This document shows, one piece after another, positions 25,981-64,000 of a DNA stretch of 64,000 nt. The position numbers were made by a program, and so were the translations under genes. The DNA comes from Seriola aureovittata. Lineage: Eukaryota; Chordata; Actinopteri; Carangiformes; Carangidae. The notes beneath the pieces are model-generated. The model saw nothing but the letters and a program-made list of their open reading frames with translations, was not told the DNA's origin and did no database searches. Each line of letters opens with the position of its first letter. The first letter of the stretch is position 1. The DNA is taken from NCBI RefSeq assembly GCF_021018895.1, contig NC_079377.1, positions 17,757,501 through 17,821,500 of the forward strand. Direction: 5' to 3'.

Positions 25981-27875
25981 ATGTAGTTGAATCGATTTAT
26001 GTTTCTCAGTTATAGCTTCCCATCTGCTTTTCATGTAGTTTTAAGGAGTGAATTATTATGTTGTCTATAGATGGCTTTGTAGGTAACAGATGGGCCTTAA
26101 AGAATCTCTTCATCACCAGTGAGATACTTGGCCTTGAAGGAAGGCTGAGAGATCACATTTCAAATGATTTAAGTTGTATAAAAAATCATGGCTCTTATTT
26201 ATTACAGGTCATTTTTAACAACCTTGTACAGTAGTTTATTATTTGTCCCCAGATAAAGAAAAGCTAAGAGGTTATTCTCATGCCAAGTACTAAATATGGA
26301 AATATTTCAAGTTAATGTCATTAAAATCCAAAGTTTTGAGGGCAAAAAAGGCAAAGAGCTTCCCTCTGGACAAGAAAGCGAAAGCCCTGCATGTAGTTTA
26401 AGGTATGATAGCTCAATGAATGGATAATAAGGCTGCAGAGGCAGTCTGGACAGACGGTCAGTGATCTCCCTGCAGGGAGAATAGAAGTTATTTTACAGCA
26501 GATTGCCTCACACTGCCCACACAAGCTAATTATACAGACTATTCATGCGAGTCATGTGGCAGAATTGTATAATTACAAAGTCCTTGTTCCTGTGATAATG
26601 TGCTATGTGAAAAACTGATGGAGATCTTGGTTTAACAAGTAATATGAGCCCATTAGGTGATTTTCTTTTTTTTCCCAGTGCTCAGTACATTATTTGTATT
26701 TCTACATTAAGATATTTTACTTGCACATGTTTTCACTTAACACAATTACACAATGTTTAAAAACTCGTCTTTCAAGCTGAATTTTTCAATAATCTCTTCA
26801 GATGAAAGTAATCTCAGTCGCTCCTCTGGGGTGCAAATTGAGGCAGAGCTTGTGTGTACGTGCTGTGTCTGATACGGAGGTGAAAAAGGCCATGTCATAA
26901 GATGAGTCTTGACATAACGTGGTGGCAGTGGACTGTTTGCGTTAGGCAAAAACAGGAAGTGTGTCCCTGACAGGACTCAGCTCTCAGAACAAGGTCAGTG
27001 GTTCCTTTGAGCACAGCCATGGAGACCCTACAGCTCTGCTCAGTGCCAAATCCAAGACTGGCAGGCAGAACCGCCGGACAGGAAAGGTGACGAGGGCAAA
27101 TCAACAATCTCAACACACATATGAGCACAGACAGTTCTCCTAGCTCGAGTATGCTGAAGTGCATGCACACACTCAGACTTGAGGGAAGCAATTTAAAGTC
27201 CTTACTTCCTTTTTGAAGTTTCCAACTTTAGGGGCACAGTGCAGCCAAGTGGAGGCACCTTAGTTATTATTTGAAAACTTGGACAAACACCGTTCCACCG
27301 TTGCATGGAGCAGGCCAGGCTCCGGTACCAGTCAACACAGTTGAGAGGGTTTGAGATGAGATATCATGTCCTCATTGCTGCAGGACCCAGGAACTTTAAT
27401 TGTGTCCTCCTGTTGAAACACTTTGCCTTCAGGTGAAAACAAGCAGATGGTGACTCCATGTGTAGTAGAGGGGGCAGGTGTTAGTCACCACTTCATCAGG
27501 CCAGCAGCGTGGGTCTGTGGCTACCATAACTCTAATGTACAGAAAAAATAGCAAACGGAACCCCCCCCCCTCCTGACTAATGCATCGCTGACTCATGCAG
27601 TCATGAGTGTGTTGATGATGGCAACACTTCTTTGTCCTTGCAATGGTTGTGATGTTGAAAGGTTTACTTCTTGAACCTGTGACAACCTCTTCTCAACTTG
27701 CAGATGCAACCCAAGTGCTTGTGTTTTCACAGCAAACAGGTTTTCTCAAAACTTCATGTCAGGAAACCAGGAAGTAAATTGTTGCATCTGTAGCAGTCAC
27801 TAACACAGGAGTATAAACTTATTGTGTCTATATAGTGGAAGATGTCATGTGTATGCTGTCTTACCATAGCAATAG
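25981..27875. other. Gene-free intergenic sequence
   Basis: No coding signal. The stretch 26440-26610 is less repetitive and has several TAATTA/TAATTATAC-type words. Confidence 0.45.
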
Positions 27876-28210
27876 GACTGTAACTTGATTATTTTCATAA
27901 TTGCTTAATCGCCCCATTATTTTCATGATTAACTGAATAATTGCTTCACTTCTTAAACATAAAAAACTGTGAAAAATATCACGTCACAATAATCTAAAGC
28001 CCACAGTGACATCAATAAATGTCTTGTTTTGTTCGAGCAACCGTCCAAAACCCAGAAATTCAAAATATACTTTAATGCTGCACCGAGAAAAGCAGGATTT
28101 TCTCACAAATGAAAACCCAGGACCCATCAAATATTTGAAAAATGACTTAAGCAATAGTTGCCAATTATTTTCTTGAGCGGCTGATTAAATGACTAATGAT
28201 AGCAGCTCTA
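27876..28210 (+). mobile_element. MITE-like repeat with degenerate inverted ends (AGGACTGTAAC ... GCAGCTCTA)
   Basis: The left end reads AGGACTGTAACTTGATTATT and the right end ACTAATGATAGCAGCTCTA, imperfectly inverted. The body contains AATGTCTTGTTTTGTTCGAG CAACCGTCCAAAACCCAGA and TGAAAAATGACTTAAGCAAT AGTTGCC, familiar from a very common teleost repeat. It carries no transposase, so it would depend on one encoded elsewhere. Confidence 0.65.
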
Positions 28211-30249
28211 TTGTTATAAAAGCACTGCAGTAGATCATTTCATATGAGTGAGGGTGAAAGCTTTTGTGGATACTGTGCAATGGAGACCAGGCTCTTATTG
28301 TTATCAAACAAAATCAAAGTGTCATTTGAAAATATGGAAAACCAGTTCATTACGAAAGCACAGTAGAAGACAAAGCACAAAATTACTAGCTTTTGGTCTC
28401 CAACATATAATAAACATAAATACCTGTATCATGCAGTTGGTGCACAACTTAATGGCTGCCTTCGGATGTTTTTTTGAGACCTTGATAACTGTTCTTATCC
28501 CTTCAGTAGCAGTTTCTGTAGCTTTTCAGGGATTTACTCATATTACCCTTTCTCTCATTGTTGATCGACACAGAACTGCACAAAAAGATCCCTCGGGGGG
28601 TGTGCATGTAGTCATTATTTTTATATACGTGCAGCGTTCACATATAGGAAACCAACACAAGTGCTGTGTAATGTTCACCTAGTAGATGTAAGAAAATTGA
28701 ATTATATGAAAGAAAAGGTTCACTCGCTGTAGTTTATTGCAGACGCAACTGACGAGTGTCTGTGCCTGAGATGTGTTTCTAATAAACTCAGCATGAAGTG
28801 ACAGTGAATTGAAGTGTACATTAACCAGAGTGTATTCAGTTTTCCATCCTGACATTTCATACAGTCGTCTTTAAGAATGCTTGGTTAGCTTGGCTGACAG
28901 GTCGTAGGGGTTTGAGTTTGAAGTGACAGATCACTCTTGATCAGCTGTTGGTTCCACTGGCAGGCTGAACAGTGGGTTTGATCAAAGGTCTGGTAGCTTA
29001 TAAACAGAAATCAGCTGTAAACTGTGTGTGCTCAAGAGGTCGCGGCGTAGGAAATCAGCAGGAGATTCCGGCAGTGGCTGCAGATGTTTGCTGCATTGCT
29101 TTTATTGTGGCTGTTAGTTCAGTTTTATGTGTCATTTCAATGCAAAAGTAACTTAAATACACCAAAAAGGGCTGAACAATATCATCTGAAATCTACATCA
29201 CAACTGTAATTATTATATGAAATTATTTTCGTTTTCAATTTATTTGCTAATTATTTTCTTTGTTAATGGATTTGGGCTATACTTGGGCTGCAGGTGGTGT
29301 GAAGGTGGGTTATGAGTTGGCCCCATTGAAAGCAATTATTCTCCATCCCCACATGGACCATTTTGTGTTTCCCTTTTTGTGTGTGTGCTGATGGTTGTGC
29401 CAAGGTGGAACTCGTGGCAAAACTTGGAATCAAGATGAATGATTAGTTGGTATCAGATGGATTAAATATGGGTAAAATTGTCCATATTATTGTTTTTGGG
29501 TGTTATTCTGCTTTTTCCCAGTTGTAATTGTTGGCTGAAACTGGTAAGGATGAAATTGTACCTACTTAGCATTAAAACCTAGTTAGATAAATGGACCAAC
29601 AAATTTGACGAAGAGCTCACCCCTCCCTGGCAAAAATGTGTGTAAGAGCTCATTTATTTATTTTCATCAAAAATATCTGTGCAGTTTTAAACTGATTTTA
29701 AATGTTTTATACACATTTACCCAAACTATATAGTTTCCAGATGCAAAAAAACATGTTTTCTTGCACAAGCATGGTTCAGAAAATCTTCCAGCAATAGAAA
29801 CTTCAGCGGGAACATACAACGAACCCAAGTCTCAATAAGTAAAAAAAAAATCATTGCAAATGGATTTCAAAAAATATTTAGAAAGTCAACATCAATTTAG
29901 ACCTTTTTTTTTTTTTTTTTAAATGAAGCAAAAAAACTGATAGCAAGATCTAATTTACTGAAGTAATTGTAGTGGTGGAGAGTGTGATAAACATTTCAGG
30001 CTGTCATTTCCCTCCTATTGCTCTCTAAAATACTGTTTGATGAGTGATTCCAGAGTCACAAATAACACACTTGACAGCATGACACTCATATTCTAAATAT
30101 GTTTCCAGGCACACATCTGTGTTTTTGTATTATACTTTTTATTTTTTTTCATATGAAACAAATCAATTCTTCCAATGTCTTTGAAGTGTGAAATGTCTTT
30201 TTATCATGAATTCTTACAGTACATTCAGTTAATGTTAATCTGAAAGAAA
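28211..30249. other. Gene-free sequence downstream of grid1
   Basis: AT-rich, with a T run near 29903-29920. It may include distal grid1 3'UTR. No other feature is supported. Confidence 0.45.
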
Positions 30250-30607
30250 ACATCTTTGAACTTGGCACTTAGAAAACAACCACAAAGAATTGTCACCTTT
30301 ATTCATTTAGAACAAAATTTACAAAGCCATTCAAACAGTCATTTTTTTAATACTTTTATGTTTTTTAAACTCAACTGTTGAGAATATTCAAAATACACTT
30401 TTTAATGTTGCTTCTCTCTCTCTTTGTACTTACAAATATGTACATTAAAGTCTCAGTATCTTGTCATGTGTCGTCCCACTGACTCTTGATCACTTGTAAT
30501 AAAAATCCTTTTTTAGTGTTTTATTTATATCTCTTCACACTGTTAGCACTCTGCTGAGCTCTCCACTATTCTGTTGGAGCTTGAGTGTCTGTGAATGTTC
30601 GGCGTGC
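30250..30607 (-). other. grid1 3' untranslated region, candidate polyadenylation signals
   Basis: Sequence directly downstream of the grid1 stop on the minus strand. AATAAA hexamers read on the minus strand at 30525-30520 and at 30303-30298. The first is only about 85 bases from the stop; the second would give a UTR of roughly 300 bases. The true end cannot be fixed without transcript data and could lie further left. Confidence 0.4.
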
Positions 30608-63446
<32,839 letters not shown>

Positions 63447-64000
63447 CTAATAGGAAGAGAGAAAAAACACATAGATGAGAAAAAGAGATGAAAATGGGGA
63501 AAAGGTGCCCAACACCTCATTAAAATGTCCATTGTCAATAGAATTAAAGAATGACTACCGTGCGGCAGGATAACAAACTGAGTGACCTACAAGTGAATAA
63601 ATCATCCTATTTGTCATTTTGTGACCCAGTTCATAGTGATAATCAGCACTGAGTGGCTGATGTCTACATTAGCATCTGAGCTGGTTTCCAGGACAACAAC
63701 CGTTGGCCATTAGTGAGACATTAGGACCCTCCATTCAACCTCCACCACTGAATGTAGCAATGTCCTGACACAGTTTGTAAGCAATTTACATTATACTCTA
63801 ATCATACAAATGGTGGTGGTGATAAGGATGAAGAAGATGATAATCATGATGATGAAGAGATGGAAGAGCAATAGGACAATGTTAAATAATTAGATATTTA
63901 ATTAGACATCATGCTCATCATGTAAAAATTGCAGAATAAAACCCCAACTCACTGAATTTCATTTGTTACGCCTCAGTTTAAGTTTGTCCCTTGAATCTAA
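63447..64000 (-). other. Start of the next upstream grid1 intron
   Basis: Sequence upstream of the [10 protein letters not shown] exon. It contains a GAT/GAA-rich simple stretch at about 63811-63870. The next exon lies outside the window. Confidence 0.6.

Noticed and set aside
28248..28682. 144-codon plus-strand open frame
   Set aside because: No domain, no start context and no similarity I can see; it lies directly after a MITE-like repeat and is best explained by chance.

Overview
The window is vertebrate nuclear DNA, most likely from a ray-finned teleost. It is AT-rich, with long introns, CA/GT microsatellites, Tc1, L2 and tRNA-SINE remnants typical of fish, and a fish-type Gypsy element. 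The only protein-coding host gene I can support is the 3' half of a delta-type ionotropic glutamate receptor, called here as grid1 (GluD1), on the minus strand. Eight coding exons run from 63446 down to the stop at 30608. They join with GT-AG boundaries and consistent phases into 601 codons, from just before the second half of the ligand-binding domain through the channel to the C-terminal PDZ ligand. The 5' half of the gene lies beyond position 64000.

Layout. 1-30250: gene-free sequence downstream of grid1. It holds decayed transposons (Tc1 at 1-471 and 13025-13257, L2 at 20045-20810, a tRNA-type SINE near 13805-13990, several MITE-like repeats), microsatellites and a few stretches that read like conserved non-coding elements. 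30250-31039: 3'UTR and last coding exon. 31040-34661: short intron. 34662-34902: M4 exon, whose reading frame stays open for 76 more codons past the splice donor. 34903-50269: a 15.4-kb intron, more than half of which (36013-38937 plus 44700-50037, about 8.3 kb) is one degenerate tandem array with a 36-bp period. The array is split by a 5762-bp LTR retrotransposon (38938-44699). 50270-63446: the remaining six exons, separated by introns with few features.

The retroelement has matching LTRs of 586 and 582 bp with TG...CA ends, a CGTC target duplication, a proline-tRNA-like primer site, Gag, protease, integrase, reverse transcriptase and RNase H. Integrase lies upstream of reverse transcriptase, the unusual order I recall for Gmr1-like Gypsy elements. 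Frameshifts, stops, a damaged zinc knuckle and loss of the first integrase aspartate show that it is dead.

Points most worth a second look: the possible alternative grid1 C-terminus, which also ends in a class I PDZ-ligand pattern; the intronic 36-bp array, whose transcribed strand almost lacks AG dinucleotides; the sequence shared between the array and the LTR end; and a 16-bp perfect palindrome at the LTR start.
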